Shown here piece after piece: positions 7,746 to 18,153 of a stretch of 64,000 nucleotides of DNA (position 1 is its first letter; the number at the start of each line of letters is the position of its first letter). A program made the position numbers and the translations under genes. The notes below the pieces were generated by a model that saw only the letters and a list, made by a program, of their open reading frames with translations, made no database searches and had not been told where the DNA came from. Origin of the DNA: Pseudomonas cannabina (GTDB lineage: Bacteria > Pseudomonadota > Gammaproteobacteria > Pseudomonadales > Pseudomonadaceae); assembly GCF_900100365.1 (NCBI RefSeq), contig NZ_FNKU01000001.1, positions 1,364,001 through 1,428,000 on the forward strand. Reading direction: 5' to 3'.

Positions 7746-9092
7746 TCAATGCGTGGCCGGGGTCTGGATGGCGGCGACTGGCGTTGCGCCTGGCTTGGGT
7801 GTGTTGCGCGCAGCGAAGACGATGATTGCCGCGATGATCGACGTTGCGGTCAGACCATACAGCCCGCCCTGGATAGAGCCGGTGTGCTCTTCCAGCAGGC
7901 CGAAGGTGGTCGGTGCCACGAAGCCGCCGAGGTTGCCCACCGAATTGATCAGTGCAATGACCGCAGCGGCAATGCGCGCGTCCAGATACGCCTGCGGAAT
8001 CGGCCAGAACAGCGAGGAGGCGGACTTGAAGCCCAGCGCCGCAAAGCAGATGGCGACGAACGCAAAAATCGGGCTGCCGGTGGTCGACATGAACATCCCG
8101 GCTGCGGCAATCAATAGCGCGATGGCCACCCAGGCTTGCTGACGTTTCCATTTGGCCGAGAGCGTGGCAAACGCATACATGCCGATGATCGACAGCAACC
8201 ACGGAATCGAATTGAACATGCCGACTTCGAAGTCAGTCAGGCTGCCAATCTTGCGGATGATGCTGGGCAGCCAGAACGTCGCAGCATAGATGGTCAACTG
8301 AATGAAGAAGTAGATCAGGCAGAACAGGATGATCTGACTGTCCTTGAGCAGTTTGCCTATCGAGGCCTTGACCGGCGTCGCCGCTTCACGGGCAGCCTGC
8401 TCGGCATCGATGGCGTTGACTAGTGCGTCCTGTTCTTCGCGGGTCAGCCACTTGGCATCGTGCGGTTTGGAGTCCAGCCAGAACCAGACGAAGAAACACA
8501 GGCCGACCGAGAACATGCCCTCGATGAAGTACATCCACTGCCAGCCCTTCAGGCCGAACCCGGTGATTTGCAGCAGCAGGCCGGACAGCGGGCCTGAGAT
8601 GAGCGAGGCGATGGCCGAACCACTGAGGAAAATGGCGATAGCCTTGCCGCGCTCGACGCCCGGCAGCCAGCGAGTGAAGTAGTAGATCACGCCCGGAAAG
8701 AAACCCGCTTCAGCGACGCCGAGCAGAAAGCGCAGGATGTAGAAATGTGTTTCGTTCTGAATGAAGGCCATGCAGGCTGCAACGATGCCCCAGGTGAGCA
8801 TGATCCGGGTTAGCCAGATACGCGCGCCAACTTTCTGCAGCAGGATATTGGAAGGGACCTCGAACAGCGCGTAACCGATGAAAAACAGCCCGGCGCCCAG
8901 CCCGTAGGCAGCCGCACCGATGCCCAGATCGTGCTCCATGTGCGAACGCACGAAGCCGATGTTCACCCGGTCGATGTAGTTGACGATAAACATGATGACG
9001 AAAAGCGGCAGGACATGACGTTTGACTTTCGAAACGGCCGTATTCAGGACCGAATCTGTGCCATCAGCCATCCTGGAATTGGATGTGCTCAC
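7746..9092 (-). CDS. gudP: MFS glucarate/galactarate-type permease
   Basis: The 448-residue major-facilitator protein has about 12 membrane segments. It has the anion:cation symporter (ACS) signatures [11 protein letters not shown] in the first helix region, [29 protein letters not shown], and [26 protein letters not shown] members carry aldarates, tartrate or phthalate with protons. The tandem arrangement with gudD points to D-glucarate. The reading frame stays open to GTG at 9107, but GGGAG lies 8 bp before a second GTG at 9092, which I take as the start. A 9-bp inverted repeat, GCCCTTTCG with CGAAAGGGC (9175-9210), lies in its leader region. Confidence 0.9.
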   Translation of the reverse strand: MSTSNSRMADGTDSVLNTAVSKVKRHVLPLFVIMFIVNYIDRVNIGFVRSHMEHDLGIGAAAYGLGAGLFFIGYALFEVPSNILLQKVGARIWLTRIMLTWGIVAACMAFIQNETHFYILRFLLGVAEAGFFPGVIYYFTRWLPGVERGKAIAIFLSGSAIASLISGPLSGLLLQITGFGLKGWQWMYFIEGMFSVGLCFFVWFWLDSKPHDAKWLTREEQDALVNAIDAEQAAREAATPVKASIGKLLKDSQIILFCLIYFFIQLTIYAATFWLPSIIRKIGSLTDFEVGMFNSIPWLLSIIGMYAFATLSAKWKRQQAWVAIALLIAAAGMFMSTTGSPIFAFVAICFAALGFKSASSLFWPIPQAYLDARIAAAVIALINSVGNLGGFVAPTTFGLLEEHTGSIQGGLYGLTATSIIAAIIVFAARNTPKPGATPVAAIQTPATH

Positions 9093-9396
9093 AGTTGAAT
9101 CTCCCACTCGTTGTTATTATGCGGGTATGTGCAAAGTTTGTCCTTCGCATTGTCGGTCATCATACAAGTAAAAAGCCCTTTCGCAAGTCCCTGTTGCCTT
9201 CGAAAGGGCAGATAGTTTGCTTCGTTCAGACCGGAGGTCATGTACTCGGTGCTTACGGAAAAGGGCCGCAGGAATCCTCTTGCCGCCCATAATCAAGGGG
9301 TTTTAAGCACATGATCAGTCATAGAAGCGGGCAGGCAGGGACGTTTCGGCAGATATGAGCGGCGGCGCGAGAGTTTTGCTGAAGTCTCGTCATTTT

Positions 9397-9425
9397 TTGA
9401 CAGATCGGTACACTTGTAATACAAG
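9397..9425 (+). promoter_or_regulatory. promoter with overlapping GntR/FCD operator for the glucarate regulator
   Basis: TTGACA (9397-9402) is followed after 17 bp by TACAAG (9420-9425) as a likely -35/-10 pair. The palindrome CTTGTAATACAAG (9413-9425) covers the -10. It fits the FadR/FCD-type operator TnGTnnnACnA, so the regulator gene downstream is probably autoregulated. The site also lies in the shared region with divergent gudP. The rest of 9093-9539 shows only the leader inverted repeat. Confidence 0.6.
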
Positions 9426-9539
9426 CTAGACAAGCGCACGGACCTTTGAAAGGCCGGGCCATCAGGCATTCGTCACCCTGCGCAGGTCATTCAACGCGCT
9501 GCGTGGACGCCCATTCAGACAAGTCAGGACTCGAACATC

Positions 9540-10253
9540 ATGCAGGACTCCGTCAGCCCGGCGCCCAAACGTCGTCAGCACAGCCTGGCTACTGATCTGG
9601 TGACCGAACTGAGCCAGCGCATACTGCTGGGCAAGATTGCTCCCGGTCAGAAGTTGCCGTCCGAAAATCAGATCGTCCGCGAACACGGCGTCAGTCGCAC
9701 GGTGGTGCGCGAAGCAATTTCCAAGTTGCAGGCCTCTGGGCTGGTGGTCACTCATCACGGCATTGGCACATTTGTGCTGGAACGCGGCGACCAGACCGGC
9801 TTGCGCCTCAAAGTCGAAACCGTTTCGCGAGTGCGGGACATCATCGAGTTGCGCATCGGTCTGGAAACCCAGGCAGTGGCGCTGGCTGCTGTGCGCCGCA
9901 CCGAAGAACAACTGGAGGCCATGCGGCAGGCGCTGGACGACTATCAAGACCTGTTGGCCAATGAGGACAGCTGCGTCGAAGCTGACAAACGCTTCCACAT
10001 GCTGATCGCCGAAGCCACCGGCAATCCCTACTTCATGGAAATCATGCAGCACCTGGGCAGTGCGATCATCCCGCGCAGTCGCATTGCGACCAGCGAACGG
10101 GCCGGTAATACCCTGGCGCATCAGGGCTATCTGGCCAATCTCGAACATGAAGCGCTGCTCAGCGCCATTCGCCGCAAAGACCCGGACGCTGCCCGCGCCG
10201 CGATGTGGACACACCTGAGCAACAGCCGGGAACGGCTGGTGCCACTGGAGTAG
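9540..10253 (+). CDS. GntR/FCD transcriptional regulator of the glucarate genes
   Basis: The 237-residue protein has an N-terminal winged helix-turn-helix (about 15-80: LVTELSQRILLGKIAPGQKLPSE..., SRTVVREAISKLQASGLV) and a C-terminal all-helical FCD ligand domain (about 95-230). In the FCD domain, D and H residues in RFHMLIAEATGNP and LEHEALLSAI match the metal/ligand site. FCD repressors sense carboxylate metabolites. It is divergent from gudP and has a matching operator over its own promoter, so control by an aldarate or a derivative is a good inference. AGGA lies 10 bp upstream of the ATG. Confidence 0.88.
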   Translation: MQDSVSPAPKRRQHSLATDLVTELSQRILLGKIAPGQKLPSENQIVREHGVSRTVVREAISKLQASGLVVTHHGIGTFVLERGDQTGLRLKVETVSRVRDIIELRIGLETQAVALAAVRRTEEQLEAMRQALDDYQDLLANEDSCVEADKRFHMLIAEATGNPYFMEIMQHLGSAIIPRSRIATSERAGNTLAHQGYLANLEHEALLSAIRRKDPDAARAAMWTHLSNSRERLVPLE

Positions 10254-10268
10254 GTGGCTCGGTTCAGG

Positions 10269-11420
10269 CTATTGCGTTCCGTCGAGTACGCCGAGCATGA
10301 CCTGCGTCTGCCACTCGAAGTAGGGGTTGAAGGTCAGGCGCGCGTGGACTTTGCCAGGCTCGTTGTAGCCCCAGTCCGAATACCACACCGGCTCGCCAGC
10401 CGTACATTTTGCGGTATCTGCGGCGCTCTGGCCGTTCCAGCAGATTCGTTGGCTGCCTGCCAAGCCATACAGCGGGTTGTCCGCTGCGAACAACAGGCCC
10501 ATATGTGAAAAGCGGCTGATCCGGTACTCGGGCAAGTAGTCCGTGCGTACCTCGACACGAGGCAGGCTCGCGGCCTTGCCGGGCAGGTTGCCGTACCAGA
10601 TCAGGCGGCTGGCTGGATGGCTGAAGCGCTGGTTGAAGTTGTCCAGCACGTACTCGGTGTCGAGCACCGAATCGTGTTCGGCAATGGCGATGAACACCGG
10701 TTTTTCGTAGCGGCGCTGATGCAGTCGACCCTGCGCCAAAGTACTGCTGCGATAGAACTGGGCAAAACCGTTGGTGGGCATGTTCATGTAGCGCACCGGC
10801 GTCTGCATCGGACGTACGCCGTCGTTGGGCGCAGCGAGCCAGGGTTTTGCCCAGCCGATCCACGGTGTTAGCCAGGCGTAGCCGCTGTTGGAGCGAAACG
10901 CCGGCGAGAACAGCACCAGCCCAGCGATATCGTCATGTTCATAGGCGTAGTCGAGGACCAGATTGGCGCCGGTCGAGAAGCCGCCCAGATAGACCTTCGG
11001 CACCTCGTCGCTGAGCAATTGTGCCTGCTCGCGCACCACCTGCTGCCATTGCTCCAGACGCACGTCGAGCATGTCTTCGGGTTTTGTGCCATGCCCGGGC
11101 AGCAATACGGTACGCACCAGATAGCCCTGATCGGCGAGCTTTTGCGCCACATCATGAAACGACCACGGTGAATCGCCAAGCCCGTGGACCAGCAGCACGC
11201 CGCCCTTGGGGGTACCGCTCGGAGTCCACTGGTGTGGCGCGTTCCAGTTCAGTTCAGCTGCGTGATCGGGCGTCTGGAATGTGCGCTGGTTACGCAGCAA
11301 TTCGAGGGTCTGTTGCCGATAGCTTTCGAAGCCTGTGTTCGGCGCTTCGTTATCAGCCATCGAGGTGCAGGCTTGCAAGGTCAACAACGACAGCAAACTG
11401 GCAAATCGGGATTTGATCAA
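10269..11420 (-). CDS. alpha/beta-hydrolase lipoprotein (lipase/esterase-like)
   Basis: The 383-residue product begins with a lipoprotein signal ending in the lipobox LQAC (Cys18). The alpha/beta-hydrolase core has the oxyanion loop VLLVHGLGDSPWSF, the nucleophile elbow GGFSTGANL (GxSxG, near residue 150), an acid candidate in IAIAEHDSVLD and the late His in RFSHMGLLF. It probably hydrolyses esters at the cell envelope. The start is TTG (11420), the only codon that gives a correct lipoprotein signal, with GTGAGG upstream. It is convergent with the GntR gene and divergent from glycerate kinase. The substrate is unknown. Confidence 0.82.
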   Translation of the reverse strand: MIKSRFASLLSLLTLQACTSMADNEAPNTGFESYRQQTLELLRNQRTFQTPDHAAELNWNAPHQWTPSGTPKGGVLLVHGLGDSPWSFHDVAQKLADQGYLVRTVLLPGHGTKPEDMLDVRLEQWQQVVREQAQLLSDEVPKVYLGGFSTGANLVLDYAYEHDDIAGLVLFSPAFRSNSGYAWLTPWIGWAKPWLAAPNDGVRPMQTPVRYMNMPTNGFAQFYRSSTLAQGRLHQRRYEKPVFIAIAEHDSVLDTEYVLDNFNQRFSHPASRLIWYGNLPGKAASLPRVEVRTDYLPEYRISRFSHMGLLFAADNPLYGLAGSQRICWNGQSAADTAKCTAGEPVWYSDWGYNEPGKVHARLTFNPYFEWQTQVMLGVLDGTQ

Positions 11421-11535
11421 GTTCAGGGGGCCTCACGCTAATAGTGGTTCGAACGATCAAAGCAGGCACTCTGCCACGCGCATCGCTTGGCGCGCCACTT
11501 TCAGGCACACTCGAACGTTCTGCAATTTCAACAAA

Positions 11536-11547
11536 ATGTATATACAT
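11536..11547. promoter_or_regulatory. 12-bp palindrome in the divergent lipase/glycerate kinase region
   Basis: ATGTATATACAT is a perfect palindrome in the 250-bp region between the two divergent genes. It could be an operator (TGTA..TACA type) but is AT-rich and short. I see no other strong signal in 11421-11670. Confidence 0.3.
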
Positions 11548-11670
11548 GCAGAACCCTTGCAAGTGACATGGTTTTTAAGAAAACGCCCGATTGCCGCTGA
11601 TCATGGTGCGCAAGACCAGCGGATAACCGGAGCAGGCGAGAGCATCCGGGATCAGACATGGAGAGCAGCA

Positions 11671-12810
11671 ATGAAAATAGTCATCGCCCCTGACTCGTTC
11701 AAGGACAGCCTCAGCGCGCAAGCGGTCGCCGACGCCATCGCCAGTGGTCTGGCCGAAGTCTGGCCTGACGCCGAACTGGTCAAATGTCCGATGGCCGATG
11801 GGGGTGAAGGCACCATCGAGGCCTTGCTGGATGCCTGCCATGGCGAGCTTATGAGCGCTCGGGTCAGCGGGCCGCTTGGCGCACCGGTCGACGCACAGTG
11901 GGGCTGGCTGGCGGACAGCAAGACCGCGATCATCGAAATGGCCATGGCCAGCGGCCTGCAACTGCTGACCCTGGAGCAGCGCGATGCCTGCGTGACCAGC
12001 ACCGTCGGCACCGGGCAACTGATTCGCGCCGCGCTGGACGTCGGGGCGCAGCGAGTGATCCTGGCGATTGGCGGCAGTGCGACCAATGATGGCGGCAGCG
12101 GCATGCTCTCGGCATTGGGCGCACGCTTTATCGACGCACAAGGGCAGCCATTGCCGCCCGAAGGTCTGGCGCTTGGGCTTCTTGCCCGCATCGACCTTAG
12201 CGGCTTTGACCCGCGCTTGTCTGACGTGTGTGTGGAAATTGCCGCCGACGTCGATAATCCGCTGTGCGGCGCGAATGGCGCGTCACATGTCTTCGGCCCG
12301 CAAAAAGGCGCGTCCGCGGCGCAGGTTCTGGCCCTGGACGCCGCGCTGGGGCACTTTGCCGATCATTCCGCGCAGGTCCTCGGCCATGACCTGCGTGACA
12401 GCCCTGGCAGTGGGGCGGCCGGAGGCATGGGCTTTGCCGCCAAGGCGTACCTGAAGGCTGCGTTCCGTGCGGGTGTCGAGGTTGTCGCAGAGCTGACCGG
12501 GCTCGAACAGGCGCTGATCGGTGCCGATCTGGTGATTACCGGAGAAGGTCGTTTCGATGCACAGACCCTGCGCGGCAAGACGCCGTTGGGAGTGGCGCGG
12601 GTCGCGCAGCGTCAGCAGGTGCCAGTCGTTGTGCTGGCTGGAACCCTCGATGATGGCTATGAGCAGCTTTACCGGCACGGGATCAGCGCGGCCTTCGCGC
12701 TGACCAGCGGGCCGATGAGCCTGGAGCAAGCTTGTCGCGACGCCAGTGCTCTGCTGCACGATCGCGCTCGGGATGTGGCGCTGCTCTGGCAATCGGCTGC
12801 AGGTCACTGA
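11671..12810 (+). CDS. garK: glycerate kinase (GarK/GlxK family)
   Basis: The 379-residue enzyme phosphorylates D-glycerate to 2-phosphoglycerate. Family motifs run in order: [11 protein letters not shown] (N-terminus), [10 protein letters not shown] (about 45-54), [14 protein letters not shown] (about 130-143), GAAGGMGFA (about 250), and [20 protein letters not shown] (about 290-309). The start at 11671 has GGAG 7 bp upstream; the longer open frame carries no ribosome site. Glycerate arises from aldarate and glyoxylate breakdown, which fits a neighbour of the glucarate genes. In pseudomonads glucarate is usually degraded through 2-oxoglutarate semialdehyde, so the link is suggestive only. 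Confidence 0.93.
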   Translation: MKIVIAPDSFKDSLSAQAVADAIASGLAEVWPDAELVKCPMADGGEGTIEALLDACHGELMSARVSGPLGAPVDAQWGWLADSKTAIIEMAMASGLQLLTLEQRDACVTSTVGTGQLIRAALDVGAQRVILAIGGSATNDGGSGMLSALGARFIDAQGQPLPPEGLALGLLARIDLSGFDPRLSDVCVEIAADVDNPLCGANGASHVFGPQKGASAAQVLALDAALGHFADHSAQVLGHDLRDSPGSGAAGGMGFAAKAYLKAAFRAGVEVVAELTGLEQALIGADLVITGEGRFDAQTLRGKTPLGVARVAQRQQVPVVVLAGTLDDGYEQLYRHGISAAFALTSGPMSLEQACRDASALLHDRARDVALLWQSAAGH

Positions 12811-12931
12811 TCACAACGCTGCGAATTATCGTTGGCCGCGCTCAAGAATCGTCAGACCGGGACGATACGCTCTCGGTTGTCTGACAACTCCTTGTCAGAC
12901 ACTGCCCTCCAAATATAAAAGAGCCCCGGTC

Positions 12932-14557
12932 ATGAACGTACGCACACTCACCATCGCCCGCCGTGCAGGCCTGGGTTTCACTCTGATTTCCCTGTTGGTG
13001 GCCTTGCTCGGCTGGTTCGCGCTGGTGCAGATGTCGACCATCCGCCAGAGCGAAGTGGCCGTGGAAACCAACTGGCTGCCGAGCATGCGGGTGGTCAACG
13101 ATATTCGCGAAATCATGCTGCGCATCCGCACGATCTCCCTGCGCATGGCGCTGGACACCGACCCTGCGAGCATTCCGACCTATCGCGGGCAGCTGGACGT
13201 GCGTCTGGGCGATCTGAACAAGAAGCTCGACATCCTCAAGACGTTTGTCGACACACCTGAGGAGTCATCTCTCACTGAGCAGTTTCTGGTCACCATGGGC
13301 CAGTACCGAAGCGCGCTGGATCGCTCGTTTGTGCTCGCCACCCAAGGCGACAGCGCCGGTTTGAACAAGCTGCTGTTGATCGACATGAAGCAGATCGTCG
13401 ACGGCTCGGGCAAGCAGCTCAATGATCTGGCGGATTTCTATGTGACCAAAGTCGATGCCGAAGGCAAGTCGGCCGAGGCGCAGTACAGCAAATCGCGCGA
13501 TATAGTGATTGCCTTCGTGCTCCTCGCCGCACTGTGCACCATCGGTCTGGCTCTGTGGCTGACACGCAGTATCGTGCGTCCGCTGCAACGTGCGGTGAAC
13601 GCCGCCGAACAGGTTGCCCAAGGCGATCTGACCCACACCATCGAAGTTGACGGCGACGACGAAGTCACCCGGCTGCTGCGCGCGCTGGCAACCATGCAGG
13701 TCAATCTACGCGATGCCATGCGCCACATCGGCAGCTCCGCCACCCAGTTGGCCTCGGCAGCCACCGAACTCAACTCGGTGACCGAAGACAGCTATCGCGG
13801 CCTGCACCAGCAGAACGCCGAAATCGATCAGGCCGCTACCGCCATCAACGAGATGACCTCGGCCGTGGAAGAAGTGGCGCGCAACGCGGTGTCGACCTCG
13901 GATGCATCCAGCCAGTCCAGCACCTCGGCGCAAGCGGGGCAGACGCGGGTGATCGAAACCGTGCAGTCGATCCAGACCCTGACCGACAACGTGCAGTCCA
14001 CCTCGGCGCTGGTGCAGAACCTCGCCAACCAGTCTCAGGACATCGGCAAGGTGCTGGATGTGATTCGCTCGATTGCCGAGCAAACCAATCTGCTGGCGCT
14101 CAACGCTGCTATTGAAGCTGCGCGCGCCGGTGAGTCGGGCCGTGGCTTTGCGGTGGTCGCGGATGAAGTGCGGGCGCTCGCGCACCGTACCCAGCAATCA
14201 ACGCTGGAAATCGATTCGATGGTCAGCGCCATGCGCAGCGGGTCGGCACAGGCGCTGGATTCCATGAACATCAGCCGGGACCGCGCGGACTCGACACTGT
14301 CGCTGGCCAAGGGCGCAGGCGAATCGCTGAGCGAAATCACCGCGTCGATCAACCAGATTTCCGAGCGTAACCTGGTCATCGCCAGCGCGGCAGAAGAGCA
14401 GGCGCAAGTATCGCGTGAAGTCGATCGCAACATCGTTAACATTCGTGATCTGTCCATGCAGTCAACCCAGGGCGCCAACCAGATCAGTGCATCGAGCCAC
14501 GAGCTGTCGCGCCTGGCAGCGGACCTGAACCAGGTCGTCTCACGCTTCAAGGTGTAA
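12932..14557 (+). CDS. methyl-accepting chemotaxis protein, 4-helix-bundle sensor
   Basis: The 541-residue chemoreceptor has a membrane segment at about 13-34, and a periplasmic four-helix-bundle (4HB_MCP) ligand domain from 35 to 188 starting [20 protein letters not shown] second membrane segment lies at 190-210, then a HAMP domain ([23 protein letters not shown]...). The cytoplasmic signalling hairpin has the conserved tip [20 protein letters not shown] near residue 385. There is no C-terminal CheR pentapeptide; it ends ..SRFKV. It controls flagellar chemotaxis through CheA/CheW. The ligand cannot be inferred. The ATG at 12932 directly begins the first membrane helix. Confidence 0.93.
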   Translation: MNVRTLTIARRAGLGFTLISLLVALLGWFALVQMSTIRQSEVAVETNWLPSMRVVNDIREIMLRIRTISLRMALDTDPASIPTYRGQLDVRLGDLNKKLDILKTFVDTPEESSLTEQFLVTMGQYRSALDRSFVLATQGDSAGLNKLLLIDMKQIVDGSGKQLNDLADFYVTKVDAEGKSAEAQYSKSRDIVIAFVLLAALCTIGLALWLTRSIVRPLQRAVNAAEQVAQGDLTHTIEVDGDDEVTRLLRALATMQVNLRDAMRHIGSSATQLASAATELNSVTEDSYRGLHQQNAEIDQAATAINEMTSAVEEVARNAVSTSDASSQSSTSAQAGQTRVIETVQSIQTLTDNVQSTSALVQNLANQSQDIGKVLDVIRSIAEQTNLLALNAAIEAARAGESGRGFAVVADEVRALAHRTQQSTLEIDSMVSAMRSGSAQALDSMNISRDRADSTLSLAKGAGESLSEITASINQISERNLVIASAAEEQAQVSREVDRNIVNIRDLSMQSTQGANQISASSHELSRLAADLNQVVSRFKV

Positions 14558-14683
14558 AACCCTACAGTGTTACAGGTGGTGTCTGCTTGCCGTCGAACGA
14601 CCGGGCGCGCATTATGCCCTCGGTCGAAATGACCTCCGGTACAGTTTGGGTTCAAACCTTATTGAAGGGGGCGGCATCGCGTC

Positions 14684-15928
14684 ATGGATAATAACAATCA
14701 CACCTTCAGCAGTTGGTTACGCTCACCGGCCCATCATCAGTGGCTGGCACTGGAAGGCAAACGCCTGCTGGGTTTCGCCAAGGCGGCGAAACTGGAAAAC
14801 GGTTTTGGCGGCCTCGATGACTACGGACGCCTGATGGTCGGCGCCACCGCCGGCACGATGAACACCGCGCGCATGACTCACTGCTTCGCCATGGCTCACA
14901 TACAAGGCATCCCCGGTTGCGCGGCGCTGATCGATCATGGCATCGCCGCCCTGAGCGGTCCGCTGCATGATGCCGAGCATGGCGGTTGGTTCAGCGCGGC
15001 GCTTGAAGACCACGGCAAGACCGACAAGCAGGCTTACCTGCACGCGTTCGTCGCGCTGGCAGCCAGCTCTGCAGTAGTGGCCGGTCGGCCCGCCGCGCAC
15101 GCGTTGCTGTCCGATGTGATACAGGTGATTCAGAGCCGTTTCTGGAGCGACGAAGAGGGGGCCATGCGCGAATCCTTTTCTCAGGACTGGAGCGACGAAG
15201 AACCCTATCGCGGCGCCAACAGCAACATGCACAGCACCGAGGCTTTTCTGGCCCTTGCCGATGTCACCGGTGACGCGCAGTGGCTCGACCGGGCGCTGAG
15301 CATCGTTGAGCGGGTGATTCACCAGCATGCGGGTGCCAACAACTTTCAGGTCATCGAACACTTCTCGTCGGGCTGGCAGCCGTTGCCGGATTACAACCGT
15401 GAAAACCCGGCAGATGGCTTTCGGCCATTCGGCACCACACCCGGCCATGCGTTCGAGTGGGCGCGGCTGGTGCTGCACCTGGAAGCCGCGCGGCGTCGCG
15501 CCGGGCGCAGCAATCCTGACTGGCTGCTCGACGATGCCCGGCAGTTGTTCGCCAACGCCTGTCGCTACGGCTGGGACGTCGACGGTGGCCCCGGCATTGT
15601 TTACACCCTCGACTGGCAGAACAAGCCGGTGGTTCGCCATCGTCTGCACTGGACGCATTGCGAAGCTGCGGCTGCAGCGGCGGCTTTGTTGCAGCGTACC
15701 GGCGAGCAGCAGTATGAAGACTGGTATCGCTGTTTCTGGGAGTTCAACGAAACGCTGTTCATCGACATTGAGCATGGCAGCTGGCGTCACGAACTGAATG
15801 AGCGAAACGAGCCGAGCGAAGATATATGGCCAGGCAAACCTGACCTTTATCACGCCTATCAGGCCACGCTGTTGCCGGTGCTGCCGTTGGCACCCAGTCT
15901 GGCCAGCGCTCTGGCGGGGCTGGACTGA
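14684..15928 (+). CDS. AGE-family sugar isomerase/epimerase (YihS/mannose isomerase-like)
   Basis: The 414-residue protein of the N-acylglucosamine 2-epimerase fold has an (alpha/alpha)6 barrel with His/Glu catalytic residues. Visible motifs are MNTARMTHCFAMAH (about 60-73), YRGANSNMHSTEAFLALADV (about 170-190), TPGHAFEWARLVLHLE (about 249-264) and GKPDLYHAYQATLLP (about 385-400). These fit the aldose-ketose isomerase branch (D-mannose isomerase or YihS). GAAGGGGG lies 11 bp before the ATG. It sits alone between a chemoreceptor and a convergent transporter gene, so context does not decide the sugar. Confidence 0.85.
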   Translation: MDNNNHTFSSWLRSPAHHQWLALEGKRLLGFAKAAKLENGFGGLDDYGRLMVGATAGTMNTARMTHCFAMAHIQGIPGCAALIDHGIAALSGPLHDAEHGGWFSAALEDHGKTDKQAYLHAFVALAASSAVVAGRPAAHALLSDVIQVIQSRFWSDEEGAMRESFSQDWSDEEPYRGANSNMHSTEAFLALADVTGDAQWLDRALSIVERVIHQHAGANNFQVIEHFSSGWQPLPDYNRENPADGFRPFGTTPGHAFEWARLVLHLEAARRRAGRSNPDWLLDDARQLFANACRYGWDVDGGPGIVYTLDWQNKPVVRHRLHWTHCEAAAAAAALLQRTGEQQYEDWYRCFWEFNETLFIDIEHGSWRHELNERNEPSEDIWPGKPDLYHAYQATLLPVLPLAPSLASALAGLD

Positions 15929-15949
15929 CCGGCAATCGTCAACTCGGGA

Positions 15950-17032
15950 TCAAAGCGCAGGGATGCGCTTGTCGGTCAGCCGAATGATCTGCCGGGCGAG
16001 AAAACTGCCGGTCAGAATCACGCCAAACAGACGCAAGGTCTGCATAGCGAGGACAAAGCCGACGTCGGCGTGCGTATCGATGGCAATGATCGCCATGGTA
16101 TCCAGGCCGCCGGGGCTGGTGGCCAGGTAGACCGAGAGGTAATCTTTGCCCATCATCTCGGCGATCAACCACGCCGACAGCGCGCAAAGCACGATCAACA
16201 ACAGCGAGGCCAAGATCATCATCGGCAGTCGTCTCCAGACATACTGCACGGTCGGTTGATCGAAACGCAGCCCGACGTAGCAACCGATGGCGCCGTAACC
16301 GATCGGCAGCAGCCAGTCCGGGATGGTGATCTGCAGCACGCCGCTCAATTGCAGCGCACCTCCCAGCAGTAAAGGCACCAGCAACGCTCCCGCCGGTAAC
16401 CGCGAGCCCAGCAGCACACCGACGACAATCACGGTCAGGCTCAGCGCCAGGTCAGGCAGGCTCATGCTGTTGACCACGGCCACGCTGGCGGGTGAATCGG
16501 TAACCGTGGCTCCGATCGCATGGCTGACCAGTGCGCCGATGGTCACTACGCAGACGACCCGCACGTATTGCATGGTGGCGACGATTCGCGAATCGGCACC
16601 GTAATCTTCGGACATCGCGACCATTGCCGATGCTGCGCCGGGCGAAGTGCCCCAGGCGGCCGTGTTGCTCGGGATGCCGGCAAAACGCACCAGAACCAGA
16701 CCGACCGCCGCGCTGAGTACGACGGTCAGCACCGTTGCCAGCAGCATGACTGGCCAGGATTGCAGGGCGGTCATCAATACGCTGACCGACATTGCATGGG
16801 CAATCAGCACACCCACGGTGCCCTGGCCCAGCTGGAACAGGCGTTTAGGCATGCGGATGGTCGCGCCTGATACGCCAAAGCCGATGGCGACCAGCATGGG
16901 GCCGAGGAACATCGCGGCAGGCATGTCGAACAGTTTGAGCAACTGACCAGCAGCACCTGCCAGCAGGATCAGGCCCGCCCATTGGGCCAACGGGGGAAGG
17001 GTGGATATCGAAACACGTGCAGCCTGTGACAA
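15950..17032 (-). CDS. AbrB-family membrane transporter
   Basis: The 360-residue, ten-or-more-helix protein has the duplicated AbrB/ammonia monooxygenase membrane domain. Repeat one has MFLGPMLVAIGFG and GTSPGAASAMVAMSEDYGAD; repeat two has LLPIGYGAIGCYVGLRFDQ and ATSPGGLDTMAIIAIDTHADVGFVLAMQ. The TSPGG/TSPGA pair at the same point of each half is diagnostic. Substrate is unknown. The frame runs to 17092, but the only good ribosome site (AGGAG) lies 7 bp before a TTG at 17032, so I choose that start. The gene is divergent from a LysR regulator, a common transporter/regulator pairing. Confidence 0.82.
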   Translation of the reverse strand: MSQAARVSISTLPPLAQWAGLILLAGAAGQLLKLFDMPAAMFLGPMLVAIGFGVSGATIRMPKRLFQLGQGTVGVLIAHAMSVSVLMTALQSWPVMLLATVLTVVLSAAVGLVLVRFAGIPSNTAAWGTSPGAASAMVAMSEDYGADSRIVATMQYVRVVCVVTIGALVSHAIGATVTDSPASVAVVNSMSLPDLALSLTVIVVGVLLGSRLPAGALLVPLLLGGALQLSGVLQITIPDWLLPIGYGAIGCYVGLRFDQPTVQYVWRRLPMMILASLLLIVLCALSAWLIAEMMGKDYLSVYLATSPGGLDTMAIIAIDTHADVGFVLAMQTLRLFGVILTGSFLARQIIRLTDKRIPAL

Positions 17033-17092
17033 GGACGTTCTCCTTGATGAGATGAATCGCATGCGCACAGTATCGACATCAGAACTCATCAA

Positions 17093-17106
17093 GTCTATTT
17101 TCTAAT
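17093..17106. promoter_or_regulatory. inverted repeat in the AbrB/LysR divergent region
   Basis: CTATT-TTCT-AATAG lies between the transporter TTG and the LysR ATG. The position suits a LysR regulator binding site controlling both genes; the repeat itself is short. Confidence 0.35.
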
Positions 17107-17137
17107 AGTCATGAATTGATAACTTTGGTTGATAGAA

Positions 17138-18040
17138 ATGGACCTGCGCGATCTCACCTATTTCGAAACCATCGCCGAGCTGGGCCATCTTGGTCGGGCG
17201 GCAGAAAAGCTCAATCGCAGCCAGCCTGCGCTGACCAAAAGCATCCAGCGTCTGGAAGAATCGTTCGGCACACGGCTGTTTCAGCGGGACGGTCGGCGTA
17301 TCAAGCTGACGCCGGTCGGCGAGCTGCTGCAGGCGCGGGGCAAAGAGCTGCAACAGAGCATCGCGCAGACCCAACGCGAGGTGAGGGATTTTGCCAGCGG
17401 TATGGTGGGCAACATCCGCGTTGGCTGTGCGGCCACCATGGCGGAGTATCTGATGCCGAAACTGACCTCGGCCTTGTTGCAGCGCACGCCTGACGTCACG
17501 TTCAAGCTGGTGATCGGACAAGATGACCTGCTGCGCGAGTCCCTGCGCTCCGGGCAACTCGACATGATCATCTGTGGGCTGGTGCCGGACAGCGACGATG
17601 TGACCAGTTTTGCGGTGCTCAAGGATGAAGCCGTGGTCATTGCCAGCAAAAAGCATCCGATTTTCAAGACGTCAGCGCAAATGAGCGACCTGTGTGCTTA
17701 CCGCTGGGTATTGCCGCCAGCCAGCGTGTCGTCACGCAAATGGCTGGATGCAACGTTTGCGGCGCATGGTCTGCCATTGCCGACCGTGCAGATCGAAGCC
17801 AACTCGATCTCCCTGCTGCCGGGGCTGATCGCGCAAAGCAACCTGCTGAGTTTCATCGCCCGCGAGTCGCTGGAATTCGGCAAGAATATGCAGCATTTGC
17901 GCGAAGTGCCGCTGGAACAGACCACCATGAAACGCTCCGTTGGCGTGACCCTGCGCAAGGGCGGCTACCTGTCGCCGGCGGCAGAGGGAATGCTGCAGAT
18001 GCTGCGCGACAACGGCGGGGATTTTCTGGGTTGGGGTTGA
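17138..18040 (+). CDS. LysR-type regulator, divergent from the AbrB transporter
   Basis: The 300-residue LTTR has an N-terminal winged helix (MDLRDLTYFETIAELGHLGRAAEKLNRSQPALTKSIQRLEE). It is followed by the periplasmic-binding-like effector domain from about residue 90 (GNIRVGCAATMAEYLMPKL...). The frame opens at a TTG (17129), but ATG at 17138 gives the standard LTTR N-terminus. It is a candidate activator of the divergent transporter gene. The effector is unknown. Confidence 0.88.
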   Translation: MDLRDLTYFETIAELGHLGRAAEKLNRSQPALTKSIQRLEESFGTRLFQRDGRRIKLTPVGELLQARGKELQQSIAQTQREVRDFASGMVGNIRVGCAATMAEYLMPKLTSALLQRTPDVTFKLVIGQDDLLRESLRSGQLDMIICGLVPDSDDVTSFAVLKDEAVVIASKKHPIFKTSAQMSDLCAYRWVLPPASVSSRKWLDATFAAHGLPLPTVQIEANSISLLPGLIAQSNLLSFIARESLEFGKNMQHLREVPLEQTTMKRSVGVTLRKGGYLSPAAEGMLQMLRDNGGDFLGWG

Positions 18041-18153
18041 TTATGCTTTGCCAGCATCGGCTGCGTTGTCTGCCACATCGCCTTCGTGAGCAAGCTCACT
18101 CCGACATGAGCATTCAGCCACAGTTTCCCTTGCAGGCAGGACTCATCGCTCGC

